Assembly: GCF_030012985.1 (NCBI RefSeq)
Contig: NZ_CP120233.1
Span: 1,240,001 to 1,304,000 of the forward strand
Direction of reading: 5' to 3'
DNA length: 64,000 nucleotides
Origin: Microbulbifer sp. VAAF005
GTDB lineage: Bacteria > Pseudomonadota > Gammaproteobacteria > Pseudomonadales > Cellvibrionaceae
How positions within the stretch are numbered: the first letter of the stretch is position 1; every line of letters starts with the position of its first letter. The notes beneath the pieces were generated by a model. That model was not told the DNA's origin and did no database searches. It worked only from the letters and a program-made list of their open reading frames with translations. Of this stretch, positions 30,217 to 39,388 are shown piece by piece. The position numbers were made by a program, and so were the translations under genes.

Positions 30217-31224
30217 CTAACCTATCTTGCGGATACCAACCGCGTGACGCAACTTCTCGATAAAGGGCGCAGAGTAAGCGCGAGCCTTAATAGCCCCCTT
30301 CTCCAGCTCCGTTTCAATTTGGTCTGGGTTAGCCAGCAGCTCATTGTAGCGCTCGCGAGCCTCACCGATCTGGCCGTTCACCAGCTCAAACAACTGCTTC
30401 TTGGCCTCACCCCAGGCAATGCCCTCTTCAAAAGCTTTGCGCATTTCTGCTGTCTGTTCTTCGCTGGCAAATGCCTGCCAAACCTGGAATACAGTGGAAG
30501 TATCCGGATCTTTTGGCTCACCCGGCTCCAGCAGGTTGGTTTTGATCTTATTAATGTGCTTTTTCAGCTTCTTCTCAGGAAGGAACAGCGGAATAGTGTT
30601 GCCGTAACTCTTACTCATTTTGCGGCCATCCAGGCCTTGCAACACAGCTACGTGGTCGTCAACTACCGCTTCTGGTAAAGCGAAGTGCTCACCGTAGTGG
30701 TGGTTGAAGCGCTGGGCAATATCCCGGGCCATTTCGATATGCTGTACCTGGTCTTTACCCACCGGCACCTTATTGGCGTTGAACATCAGGATGTCCGCGG
30801 CCATCAGGATCGGGTAGCTATACAGCCCCATGGTGACGCCAAAATCGGAATCTTCGCCATCGGCGCGGTTGGCATCTACCGCTGCTTTATAAGCGTGGGC
30901 ACGGTTCATCAGGCCCTTGCCGGTCATACAGGTGAGCAGCCAGGTTAATTCAGGAATCTCATGGACGTCGGACTGACGGTAAAACACCACATTGTCGGTA
31001 TTCAGGCCCAAGGCCAGCCAGGTTGCAGCGATCTCCAGGGTGGACTGATGGACCTGTGCCGGGTCCTGGCACTTAATCAGTGCGTGGTAATCGGCCAGAA
31101 AGTAGAACGATTGGTTGTTTTCATCCTGACTCGCGGCGATCGCCGGGCGGATTGCACCCACATAGTTCCCCAGGTGTGGAGTACCGGTTGTTGTAATACC
31201 GGTTAATACGCGCTGTTTCGTCAT
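30217..31224 (-). CDS. trpS: Tryptophanyl-tRNA synthetase
   Basis: Class I synthetase that charges tRNA-Trp, about 335 residues. I start at ATG 31224 ([14 protein letters not shown]), which has a GAAGGA ribosome-binding site; the longer frame adds an unlikely leader. Seen are the HIGH-like motif TPHLGNYVG, the [19 protein letters not shown] nucleotide/substrate region, and the KMSKS motif [10 protein letters not shown]. It resembles the variant with a C-terminal helical part ([16 protein letters not shown]). Confidence 0.96.
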   Translation of the reverse strand: MTKQRVLTGITTTGTPHLGNYVGAIRPAIAASQDENNQSFYFLADYHALIKCQDPAQVHQSTLEIAATWLALGLNTDNVVFYRQSDVHEIPELTWLLTCMTGKGLMNRAHAYKAAVDANRADGEDSDFGVTMGLYSYPILMAADILMFNANKVPVGKDQVQHIEMARDIAQRFNHHYGEHFALPEAVVDDHVAVLQGLDGRKMSKSYGNTIPLFLPEKKLKKHINKIKTNLLEPGEPKDPDTSTVFQVWQAFASEEQTAEMRKAFEEGIAWGEAKKQLFELVNGQIGEARERYNELLANPDQIETELEKGAIKARAYSAPFIEKLRHAVGIRKIG

Positions 31225-31345
31225 AATTCCTTCGTAGTCTGTACTGTCATCAGGCAATAGAGACCGAATCATACCCCTTTAGTGCCCAGGGGTGTATCAA
31301 CCAAAGGTACCGACTCCCCATAGCTGTACCAACACGCGGCCAACG

Positions 31346-32344
31346 TTAAGCCTCAACCGCCACTTTGGCGGAACCCTGGAATTGGCGCTGATATTCGCTG
31401 GGTGAAATCCCAAACGCCCGACGGAAATGGTGTCGCAAGGTCGCGCTACTCTCAAAGCCAGCCAGTTGGGCTGCTCTGTCTACAGACTCCTTACCGGACT
31501 CCAGCGCCTTCTGCGCCGCCCGCAAGCGCTGCTGAATCAGCCACTCCTTGGGAGCAATTCCCATCGACTGGCGAAACTTTCGGTCAAAACTACGGCGGGA
31601 TAAATGAGCGCGCTGCGCCATATCATCAATTTTGATAGCGCCATCCAAATTGCCAATCGCCCAATCCAGCGCGGCGGAGAAGTGGTCTGGCCGTTTGGCA
31701 ACCGGCATCTCCACATATTGGGCCTGGCCACCCTGCCTATGGGGTGCCATCACCAGCCTGCGAGCCACCGAATTGGCCAATTCATAACCATGGTTGCGCC
31801 GTAAAAACTCAATCCCCAGATCAATGGCCGCACTACTACCCGCAGCACACGCCAGTGCGTCCTCCCACACGTAGAGAACATCTCCCACATACTCCACCGC
31901 AGAGAAGCGCTCACGAAAACGCTCCGCAAACAACCAATGGGTAGTCGCCTGCCGGCCGTCAAACAGTCCCAATTCCGCAGGCAGAAAAGCACCGGAGCAA
32001 AAAGTTAGAATCTGGCGGCCGGCAGCGGCAAACTCAGCGACCGCCCTATATACCCGCTCTAAATAAGCATCTTGTGGTTGTGCATTAGTCGACCAACAGG
32101 GAATCACCAGCAGATCATAATCCATCAAACTCTCTACCCGCCGACAAGCCAGAGCCAGACCGCCGGTCGCCAGAGGGCTTTCCTCAGCGAAAGTCACAAT
32201 TTCACCCGTATAGAGCTCGCTAAGTTCAGGGCGGGGTAGGCAAAAGAGTTCGGTAGCGCAACCGAGTTCGAAGAGTGAGACCTGCCGGTGGGCGAGAACA
32301 GCCACTTTCTGGCTCTTATTAGGCTTTTGTGCCAACGTCGACAT
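31346..32344 (-). CDS. GlxA family transcriptional regulator (DJ-1/PfpI plus AraC HTH)
   Basis: A 332-residue regulator. The N-terminal 200 residues are a DJ-1/PfpI-like domain (VAVLAHRQVSLFELGCATEL, then ILTFCSGAFLPAELGLFDG with the elbow Cys). The C-terminal 110 residues are an AraC helix-turn-helix pair (MAQRAHLSRRSFDRKFRQS; FESSATLRHHFRRAFGISP). It faces away from a rhodanese gene across 314 bases, an arrangement common in pseudomonads, which suggests it controls that gene. Confidence 0.93.
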   Translation of the reverse strand: MSTLAQKPNKSQKVAVLAHRQVSLFELGCATELFCLPRPELSELYTGEIVTFAEESPLATGGLALACRRVESLMDYDLLVIPCWSTNAQPQDAYLERVYRAVAEFAAAGRQILTFCSGAFLPAELGLFDGRQATTHWLFAERFRERFSAVEYVGDVLYVWEDALACAAGSSAAIDLGIEFLRRNHGYELANSVARRLVMAPHRQGGQAQYVEMPVAKRPDHFSAALDWAIGNLDGAIKIDDMAQRAHLSRRSFDRKFRQSMGIAPKEWLIQQRLRAAQKALESGKESVDRAAQLAGFESSATLRHHFRRAFGISPSEYQRQFQGSAKVAVEA

Positions 32345-32658
32345 AGGTACTCCTAACCCCCATAAATTAGGTTAACGAATAAATCCAACCCAGCATACCC
32401 AGTTGAGCAGTTATTGAAAGCAATGCCGGGAATAAAACCCTCAACCTTTGAAGCATTATTTAATCGGTAAACCACCATCATCCTCAGATAAGTAAAGCCG
32501 CACCCCACTAGCCAAAACCGACCCACAAGTTTGTACGCAGAATTGGCGCAAAATTAATGCTATCTGGCTCAGAGGCGGATCGCCCGGAAGCAACCAAAAA
32601 GGGACACTAACGCCACTTGGAAACCTGACGAACACCGAGAAATCACCGGGAGTAATAT
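32345..32658. other. Divergent promoter region between the GlxA-type regulator and rhodanese genes
   Basis: 314 bases with no gene. It should hold both promoters. I see no clear operator repeat in it. A GGGAG ribosome-binding site precedes the rhodanese start. Confidence 0.4.
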
Positions 32659-33069
32659 ATGAGCTCAGCCGTAAGTAGAGTGCCCGCTGCCAACAGCCAA
32701 GATGCGCTAAACCACTTTCAAAACCTCCTATCTTTTGAAACAGACTGCTGGGATGTACACCACGCAGTCAGCCAGAATCGCAAGGATTTCGTACTTTTAG
32801 ATGTGCGAGGTGAAGAGGCCTATAAAAATGGACATATACAAACGGCTGAGTCCTTACCATACAGCCGTATCAATAAAGACAAGCTGAGCGAATACCCTTC
32901 AGATACTTTATTTGTTGTCTATTGTGCAGGCCCTCACTGTAATGCGACAGAAAAAGCAGCTATCAGGCTGGCCACACTTAACAGGCCGGTCAAGAAAATG
33001 ATCGGCGGCATCACCGGATGGTTAGATGAAGGGTTTACCCTCATCCAAGAAACAGCCAAATCAATTTAA
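32659..33069 (+). CDS. Rhodanese-like sulfurtransferase
   Basis: A 136-residue single-domain rhodanese. The fold marks are FVLLDVRGEEAYKNGHI, ESLPYSRIN and the active-site loop VVYCAGPHCNATEKAA, where the first Cys is the expected sulfur acceptor. The six-residue loop CAGPHC is longer-chain type with a second Cys. It is probably under control of the divergent GlxA-type regulator. Confidence 0.9.
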   Translation: MSSAVSRVPAANSQDALNHFQNLLSFETDCWDVHHAVSQNRKDFVLLDVRGEEAYKNGHIQTAESLPYSRINKDKLSEYPSDTLFVVYCAGPHCNATEKAAIRLATLNRPVKKMIGGITGWLDEGFTLIQETAKSI

Positions 33070-33169
33070 TTCCTATTGTTGACCTCTTGCAGGATGACAT
33101 AGCTTGGCATAAGGATGTGTCAAGCTATTAACCGCCGGCTCAAAGAAATACTGATTAAATGGTACTGAT

Positions 33170-33550
33170 ATGTTTGTTCGCCATGCCCACCCCACTGACT
33201 GTTTTTATCTTTACAATATGATGCGCTGCTTAGCCAGGCATAATAATTCAACGGACTCTTTCCATATTACCCAAATTGAATTGCAAAATAGGTTGTTTCA
33301 GAGGAAAGAGCATCAAGTACTGGTTGTGGAACAAGACCACAACCTTGAGGGGTATATCAGCTTTAATATTATCCCAGAAAGTGAAAGCTCGGCGGCCTGG
33401 GCTATTATCAGTGAGCTATATATCGGGGATTGCGATACAAACCGAAAAGAAGAGATTACCCAAGCCCTATTGAGTGCAATTGCGAAAGAAGCTCGGAAGT
33501 ATCGCTGCATGGATATAAGGTGGAATGTATCTTCAAAGGGGCATAAATAA
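33170..33550 (+). CDS. GNAT-like acetyltransferase, possibly cut short
   Basis: A 126-residue protein with a diamine-acetyltransferase-like N-terminus (VRHAHPTDCFYLYNMMRCLARH), a central LEGYISFNI and the beta-4 strand AIISELYIGD, ending WNVSSKGHK. GNATs usually continue here with an NxxAxxFYxxLG segment. Read one base differently at the GGGG before the end, the protein would continue as KGINKNWLFSKGCKFNL, which looks more like such a tail. The acetyl-CoA loop is degenerate (DTNRKEEITQAL), so activity is doubtful. It lies 100 bases after the rhodanese gene. Confidence 0.6.
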   Translation: MFVRHAHPTDCFYLYNMMRCLARHNNSTDSFHITQIELQNRLFQRKEHQVLVVEQDHNLEGYISFNIIPESESSAAWAIISELYIGDCDTNRKEEITQALLSAIAKEARKYRCMDIRWNVSSKGHK

Positions 33551-33806
33551 AAACTGGCTTTTTAGCAAGGGTTGCAAGTTCAACTTGTAATATAAAAAAG
33601 ATGGAGAATTCTAAAGCTCACCTGACAGAAAATAATTAGCCCTTCCGCCACCTAACTAGCTTTGATATTCAAAAGAGCCTTTTGGCAGCAAAGAGACACT
33701 CGAACCAGAGTGCGTATATCGCCTGCCAGCCAAAGGCTAAAACTTTATGTTTGGAGTCTAGTTTCTTAATCGCCTGCCCCCCGGAATTGTCCCCCTTACG
33801 ACATAT

Positions 33807-33986
33807 TCAAGCCTCCACTTTCTGTTTCTTTTTGATCCTCACATAGACTTCTTCACGGTGGATAGGCAGTGACTTGGGTGCACTTATACCTATCTTAACT
33901 TGATTACCTTTTACCTCCAGCACTGTGACTGAGACATTTGCTCCGATTCTTAGATGCTCACCTGTCCGTCGCTTTAAAATCAACAT
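33807..33986 (-). CDS. csrA: Carbon storage regulator CsrA/RsmA
   Basis: A 59-residue RNA-binding dimer that blocks or exposes ribosome-binding sites at GGA motifs. The product [20 protein letters not shown]..., [26 protein letters not shown] matches CsrA along its length, with a basic KKKQK tail. I start at ATG 33986 because GGA stands 7 bases upstream; two codons further up is another ATG. It sits in an accessory region beside a group II intron, so it may be an extra copy rather than the main csrA. Confidence 0.93.
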   Translation of the reverse strand: MLILKRRTGEHLRIGANVSVTVLEVKGNQVKIGISAPKSLPIHREEVYVRIKKKQKVEA

Positions 33987-34701
33987 TCTCATTTCCTTCA
34001 ATAATCAAAGTTTGGGCACTTCCGGGATGGGGGAACTTGTGATTCAACGTTTGGAGGAAATATGGGGTGGTGCGCGAGGACAGTAGACAAGGAAGAGGAA
34101 AAGGCGGGCGCTAGACTTCCAGAGCTCGGGAATTGATCCCAAACTGCTGAATGTACTCCACTTTATTGAAGACGAGTGGGTTTCTAGCGTATTATCCATA
34201 TAGCCAGTGCGTCCTGAGTATTTTTTTTTATAAATAAAAAAAAATACGTGCTATCCAGGAGATGGAGGTCGGCCCTCCGTTATCGCTTTGCAGGAAGTGA
34301 TAACAAACCCCCTCAAGGTGATCGGAGTAAAGAGCTTTGGTTAGAAGCGCTTGAGGAAAAGGCGTACGAGATACGTCAGGTATGTTGTGTAGAGACGAAT
34401 GCAAATGAACCACTGATGAGGTGTCGAAAGCGTATTACCAAGATGATGTCAAAACCCGTGCACTGGCTAAGTGCGGGGATAAGCTTGGAGGTTACCTGTT
34501 TACCGACCGAGTGGCATCCGGCATAGAGGTGGCGTGAACACACAACAGGCTTTTGGGTGGAACAGGAGAACCTGTCGTCCAGGTGTTAAGGAAGAGCGTC
34601 AAGTAGAGGCCCTGCAAGACGTTGAGTACCAAGACTGGTCACAGGGGCGGAACAACCCGTAGTAGTGGAGAAGCGGCTGTAATGGACGTGGAGCGAAGGG
34701 G

Positions 34702-36000
34702 TTGTCGTATTCGGCGACTAACCGTGTAATCAACCCAGATGGGGAGGAATTAACGATTAGCGCAAAGCCATTCAATATTCCCAAGCGAGCGGTTTGGGAA
34801 GCGTGGAAGCAGATCAAGGCCAATGGCGGCGGAGCGGGGATTGATGAGATAACGATAGAGCAATATGAATCGAATCTCGCCAAAAACCTGTACAAGCTAT
34901 GGAATCGGATGTCATCTGGCAGCTATTTTCCATCAGCCGTCAAACGAGTGGATATTCCGAAACTCGATGGCAGCCTGCGACCACTGGGTATCCCCACAAT
35001 CGAAGATCGCATTGCGCAAATGGTGGCTAAGCAACTGCTGGAGCCAGAATTGGAGAAGGTATTTCACCCTGACTCCTACGGCTATCGGCCAGGCAAATCT
35101 GCTATAGACGCAGTGCGCCGAGCTCGACAACGATGCTGGGATAGAATCTGGGTAGTTGATTTAGATATCAAGGGTTTCTTTGACAATATTAATCACGAAC
35201 TCCTGCTGAAGGCATTAGATAAACATAATAATCATCAGTGGGTCAGGCTCTATGTACAGCGCTGGTTAACGGCTCCAGTACAACATCGGGACGGACAGCT
35301 TGAAGAGCGAACACAAGGTACTCCACAAGGGGGTGTAATCAGCCCTCTACTGGCAAACTTGTTTTTGCACTACGCGCTGGACGCCTGGATGGTGAGAACG
35401 CACAGAGATATTCCTTTTGAGCGTTACGCGGATGATGCTGTTTACCATTGTCGTAATCCTCGAGAGGCGGATCGCTTACTGGCGGCTCTAAAAGCACGCT
35501 TGACTACCTGCGGGCTTGAGGCTCATCCAGAGAAAACGCGCAAGGTCTATTGCAAGAACAGTAATCGTAAAGACTCCCACCCAGTGATCCACTTTGACTT
35601 TCTGGGCTTTCGATTTGGTCCCAGAAAAGCAAGGAATCGCCAAGGACAGATCTTCACCGCATTTAGTCCTTCAATGAGCCCTAAGGCCTTCAAGAGGATT
35701 AAGGATAAGGTCAGGCAATGGCGAGTAATAAACTGGGTGGATCGATCACTATCTGAAATGGCAAAAGTACTTAATCCCGCAATACAGGGTTGGCTGAACT
35801 ACTATGGTCACTTTGGGCGGAGATATGGTGTTTATCGACTTCAGAAGTATCTTGACCAAACGCTGATGCGTTGGGCCAGGAAGAAGTTTAAGCATCTGAA
35901 GCGAAGCTGTTTCAAAAGTTGGGCCTTTATTGGAAAAGTTCGTCAACAAATGCGCGGCTTGTTTGCACACTGGAGAATGGGAAGATTGAAAATGTGCTGA
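34702..36000 (+). CDS. ltrA: Group II intron reverse transcriptase/maturase
   Basis: A 432-residue intron-encoded protein that helps splicing and copies the intron into DNA. It starts at TTG 34702 (SYSATNRVINPDGE). The reverse transcriptase has GIDEITIEQYE, RPLGIPTIEDRIAQ, the VVDLDIKGFFDNINH motif, TPQGGVISPLLANL and the catalytic YADD (about residues 242-245). A maturase (GIIM) domain follows (WLNYYGHFGRRYGVYRLQKY, in parts). There is no C-terminal HNH endonuclease, so retrohoming would rely on single-stranded or replication-fork targets. All catalytic residues are intact. Confidence 0.95.
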   Translation: MSYSATNRVINPDGEELTISAKPFNIPKRAVWEAWKQIKANGGGAGIDEITIEQYESNLAKNLYKLWNRMSSGSYFPSAVKRVDIPKLDGSLRPLGIPTIEDRIAQMVAKQLLEPELEKVFHPDSYGYRPGKSAIDAVRRARQRCWDRIWVVDLDIKGFFDNINHELLLKALDKHNNHQWVRLYVQRWLTAPVQHRDGQLEERTQGTPQGGVISPLLANLFLHYALDAWMVRTHRDIPFERYADDAVYHCRNPREADRLLAALKARLTTCGLEAHPEKTRKVYCKNSNRKDSHPVIHFDFLGFRFGPRKARNRQGQIFTAFSPSMSPKAFKRIKDKVRQWRVINWVDRSLSEMAKVLNPAIQGWLNYYGHFGRRYGVYRLQKYLDQTLMRWARKKFKHLKRSCFKSWAFIGKVRQQMRGLFAHWRMGRLKMC

Positions 36001-36007
36001 ATACGAA

Positions 36008-36041
36008 GAGCCGTATGAATTGAGAGGTTCACGTACGGTTC
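36008..36041 (+). ncRNA. Group II intron domain V
   Basis: The conserved catalytic hairpin: GAGCCGTA pairs with TACGGTTC around an AATTGAGAGGTT-like internal region. The AGC triad is present near the 5' side. Confidence 0.85.
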
Positions 36042-36110
36042 TGTGAGAGGTCGAAGGGGAAGTTCCTTTGGTCTACTCGACTTTTGATAGTGTCTGTATC
36101 AATTTGGTTA

Positions 36111-36145
36111 GCTGACCCCGGGTGTTGGTAGCACCTTGGGTCAGC
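36111..36145 (+). terminator. Hairpin downstream of the intron
   Basis: GCTGACCC / GGGTCAGC stem with an inner GGTG/CACC pair, followed by CCTTTTAC on the plus strand. It lies 30 bases after the intron end. It may be a terminator. Confidence 0.5.
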
Positions 36146-36513
36146 GCCTTTTACTTACTCTTATGTCACGCTACCGTTCTCCTTTTAGGGGATGGGTCTT
36201 TTAGAAAACTCTCAGCTCTCTCTAGGCTTTCAAGCCTGTAAAGCCGCTTTAATCAGCTCACTCAATTACGGTCAAAATACTAGAAATATCTATCGATTTT
36301 ACGCAGCTTTGACATTAAAACAAACTTAATAAATTCCAATAAGATCATTTTCGTGCCTATATTTTTTATATTTCCGACTTGGAAAATCTTAAACAACAAC
36401 CAGATACTGCTATTTAGATTGGAACTCCTACTATGTTTTTTAGAAAAGCTTGAAGGATAGAGTTCTAAATATCATAGCTAGGGAGAGCTTGCAGAATCAG
36501 GTTAAAATTTCAT
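36146..36513. other. Intergenic stretch after the intron
   Basis: 368 bases, AT-rich, with no gene or clear signal that I can support. Confidence 0.4.
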
Positions 36514-36801
36514 GTGAATAAAATTCACGCATATTGGTTTGGTCGTCGCATTGATGCAGGAATAAATTATGGTATTCAAGCTACCACTGGTGCCAGCCTT
36601 GGGTCACTGTTATATGACGCTTTGAATGATGATGCGACGGATGACTTTGGGGAGAAAGCCGCCCGGCACCATGCCAAATGTAGTAAAATTCTTGAAGAAA
36701 ATCCGCTCCAACCCGGTAGTGGATACACTGGTGATAGTTATACAAATCATTTCCACAAATGCGCTCAAGAATGCATGAAAGAAGACGATGACTGTAAATA
36801 G
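36514..36801 (+). CDS. Orphan Rhs C-terminal tail, copy 1
   Basis: A 95-residue frame starting GTG (NKIHAYWFGRRIDAG). From AYWFG onward it parallels, over about 90 residues, the C-terminal tail of the decayed rhs gene at 37901-39106 on the other strand, with about 15 substitutions. Shared parts include GASLGSLLYDALNDDATD, KCSKILEENP, GYTGDSY and the Cys/Asp-rich end. It has lost the Rhs core and the PxxxxDPTG junction. It is likely a displaced polymorphic tail. No toxin family is recognised. It may not be expressed. Confidence 0.55.
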   Translation: MNKIHAYWFGRRIDAGINYGIQATTGASLGSLLYDALNDDATDDFGEKAARHHAKCSKILEENPLQPGSGYTGDSYTNHFHKCAQECMKEDDDCK

Positions 36802-36812
36802 GTAACTAAGAA

Positions 36813-36926
36813 ATGGATAACGATATAGCCTATAAAGTTCAAAAGAAAATTTACAGCGAACACCCTGACATTGAAGAAAACATTGACAACAGAACAGACA
36901 AGTATGGTCAGCTAATATCAGGCTAA
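36813..36926 (+). CDS. 37-residue ORF after the Rhs tail
   Basis: A short frame MDNDIAYKVQKKIYSEHPDI... ending LISG, 11 bases after the Rhs tail stop and overlapping the convergent ATPase end by 4 bases. It is charged and soluble-looking. Its position is where an Rhs immunity gene would lie, and it could be a fragment of one, but there is no family evidence. Confidence 0.3.
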   Translation: MDNDIAYKVQKKIYSEHPDIEENIDNRTDKYGQLISG

Positions 36927-37657
36927 TTTTCTGATAAAAGATGATTCAACATTTGTTCGTGTCTATTCAAAAAATTCTTTGTGACACTGTAGTGTTCAGT
37001 ATCTTGATAGCTCACAGTGTCAATTCCATTTTCTGAAAAGTGATATATCTTCGCATTCGGATATGCCAGTAAGATAGGTGAATGTGTCGCGATTATGAAT
37101 TGCGAGTCATCTTTGACCAAATCATGAATTGCCGTTAAAGCTGCCAATTGTCTTGTTGGTGAGAGTGCAGCTTCCGGCTCATCCATTATATACAACCCTT
37201 TTCCTTTTAGTTTCGTAGTCAAGGTCGCCATAAATGATTCACCATGGGACTGTTCGTGTAGCGACTTGTTTGAATAGGTTGTGTAGTATCCAGTTTCATC
37301 CATCAGCGTGGCTAAATTGTAAAAACTTTCTGCCCTTAGAAAATATCCATTTCGGGGATGTTTGAAACTCTTTATTGTTTTAAGGCATTGATGAAGATTT
37401 GAATGCGAGCGCCTTGTAGAAAAGGTCGAATGCTTCGTACCTCCTTCAGCGTTAAACCCTAATGCAACTGCAATGGCTTCGATCAAAGTTGACTTACCAG
37501 TACCATTTTCACCTATAAAGAAGGTGACATTAGGGTGAAATCTTAGTGAAGTTAAGGTCTGGACGGCAGGTATGCTATATGGATAGATATCGAAAGAATC
37601 GATACCATCCCTTTTAAGTTGGATTTCGCGCAAATACGGTAGGTCTTCAATGGTCAT
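36923..37657 (-). CDS. Stand-alone AAA/ABC-type ATPase
   Basis: A 244-residue ATPase of the OLD/SMC-like AAA_21 type. It shows the N-terminal strand LTSLRFHPNVTFFIGENGTGKSTLIEAIA (Walker A GENGTGKST), a HGESF segment in the signature position, Walker B LYIMDEPEAALS and the H-loop IIATHSPILLAYP. There is no nuclease domain and no partner gene. Single-gene members of this family are common in accessory regions, some as parts of phage-defence systems. Here it is flanked by two inverted Rhs tails, suggesting it moved with them. Confidence 0.88.
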   Translation of the reverse strand: MTIEDLPYLREIQLKRDGIDSFDIYPYSIPAVQTLTSLRFHPNVTFFIGENGTGKSTLIEAIAVALGFNAEGGTKHSTFSTRRSHSNLHQCLKTIKSFKHPRNGYFLRAESFYNLATLMDETGYYTTYSNKSLHEQSHGESFMATLTTKLKGKGLYIMDEPEAALSPTRQLAALTAIHDLVKDDSQFIIATHSPILLAYPNAKIYHFSENGIDTVSYQDTEHYSVTKNFLNRHEQMLNHLLSEN

Positions 37658-37900
37658 TTCGAATTCAACTAAGCCTATTGCTACTTTGTTATTCTGATTA
37701 ACCAGACTTCAGTTCTGGGTATTCATCGAATATTGGGTTCACTATGTTCAGTGGCATGCCCCCATCAATAATGCCACTAAACTTCGATAGTTTTTAAAAT
37801 CCTTGTCAGTGCATCTCCCGAACCAGACTAACGGACTGATCAAGTCTGCCGCAAATTCGATATTAAATCAGCTATTTGAGAAGCCATTTATTTATCCATG

Positions 37901-39106
37901 CTATTCACAGTCATCGTCTTCTTCCATGCACCCTTGAACACATTTGTGGAAACGACTTGTATAACTATCACCAGTGTATCCACCACCGGGACGGTGCGGA
38001 TTTTCTTCAAGAATTTTACTACATTTGGCACGACAGCGGGCGGCTTTCTCCCCGAAGCCATCAGTCGCATCATCATTCAAGGCGTCATATAATAGTGACC
38101 CAAGGCTGGCACCAGTGCCAGCTTGAATACCGTAATTTATCCCTGCACCAATGCGACCACCAAACCAATATGCACCGCGTACTGCTGGATGTGCAAGTAT
38201 CTCACCTGTTGGGTCGGTATGTTCTTACCCATCCGTACAGGTGATTCAAACCATTGACGTACCCATAGTCAGGGATAGCTAAGCCAATTTGCGTGGCGAT
38301 TCGCCTTTGCGGATCACTAAAGTCCAGTAGGATGCCACGGGGATCGCTTTGAATATGCCGTCCAATATTGGGGTCATAGTCCCGGAAGTAGTTGTAATAA
38401 TGCGCAGTTTCAACGCCCTTGAATAGCTAATCTCAATCTGCGCCACTGGCATATTGTTGAGATAGATATAATCGACCTGGTTTTAGATCTCATTGCCATC
38501 AGCAGCGATATTGGTCTCCGCCAGGTATTGGCCACTCAGATCATAGTGCAGCAGGTTATCTTCTGTTTTATCTGTGTGTACTCGCTGGCCAAGGGCATTG
38601 TAATAATAGGTACCCTTAAGGGTGCGATCTTCGCTATAGGTTTTAAGGCGATTGGCATGATTACAGGTATACTGCTTGGCACCCTCAGCCATGCTAATCG
38701 TGCTGCCCACCTCATCGGTCACCCAGGTCTCACTACCTTTGCTGATCAGTCGGTTGGAGCTGGCTTCATAGCTATAAACAGTACTGCTCTCAATATCACC
38801 GGTGCTGGTAGCGTCCTGCTGGGTGCGATTGCCCACCGAGTTGCAGTAATAGCTGTTTTCGCCCTCGACATAGCCTTCATCCGTAAGCCGGTTTAACTTA
38901 TCGTAGATAAATCTCCGGTCCTTGGCGTTATCCAGGTTATCCGCTATACAGGTGATATTGTTGGCTAAGTCATAGGTATAAAACTCAGAGCGAACATTAC
39001 CGATCCCCGAGGCACTTACAGTTTCCAGTCCGCCATCCAGGTCGTAGCTATAGCTCTGGCTGATACCATTGCCGTAATCCATAGAACTAATACCGCCGAA
39101 AGGCTC
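37901..39106 (-). pseudogene. Decayed rhs gene, 3' part (Rhs tail copy 2)
   Basis: Remnant of an Rhs/YD-repeat protein. Positions 38483-39082 still encode 199 residues of YD repeats (YSYDLDGG, YTYDLANNIT, YYYNALGQRVHTDK, LSGQYLAETN). A TAA follows GNEI, then the frame shifts within the hallmark YYNYFRDYDPNIGRHIQSDP region and again before DPTGEILAHPAVRGAYWFGG. The last 90 residues, ending at TAG 37901, match tail copy 1. The 5' part of the gene is missing beyond about 39106. Rhs proteins deliver C-terminal toxins to rivals; this one cannot be intact. Confidence 0.85.
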
Positions 39107-39240
39107 ACAATTTTGGATACCCAGAATTAGCTAGCCAAAAATCTACCAGATACCGACTCGCAAACACAGATTTTGGGATTGCTAGTTTTGTGAAAAAAAC
39201 TAGAAGGGAAAGACAACTAAGGGATAAAGCGAACTTTAAG

Positions 39241-39277
39241 AAACGACAAAGCCCGGCGCTGCTGAGCTTTGTCGTTT
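39241..39277. terminator. Bidirectional hairpin terminator
   Basis: A perfect 12-bp inverted repeat (AAACGACAAAGC / GCTTTGTCGTTT) with a 13-base loop, with A and T at the outer ends. It lies between the rhs remnant and the 94-residue membrane gene. Confidence 0.7.
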
Positions 39278-39388
39278 AGTGGTTAAGAAGAAGCCTACCC
39301 TTTATTCAATTCGCAACGTAGCTGCACAAAAGACCCTATTTTATTTCAACTCTACAATCATTCGGCGCCCAGGATCCCCCCCTTAAAA

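Larger units (their letters stand above)
34207..36081 (+). mobile_element. Group II intron with its reverse transcriptase
   Basis: A self-splicing retroelement. The 5' end is placed at GTGCG (34207), the usual group II start. The 3' end follows domain V (36008-36041) and a domain VI hairpin ending in CTACTCGAC at 36081. Between them is a structured RNA region of about 500 bases and then the intron-encoded protein. A 13-bp perfect AT-only-core palindrome (34218-34247, loop TAAA) lies in domain I. The 3' boundary is firmer than the 5' one. The flanks show no gene that it clearly interrupts. Confidence 0.85.

Noticed and set aside
34002..34206. Possible gene fragment reading GIDPKLLNVLHFIEDEWVSS just before the intron
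   Set aside because: It looks somewhat coding but has no start, is very short and has no recognisable family, so it is not listed.
34248..34526. 92-residue frame in the 5' part of the intron
   Set aside because: It lies in the structured RNA domains of the group II intron, where frames are incidental.
34702..36000. Retron or diversity-generating reverse transcriptase
   Set aside because: The maturase domain, domain V and VI and the LtrA-like sequence identify a group II intron; no msr/msd or template/variable repeats are seen.
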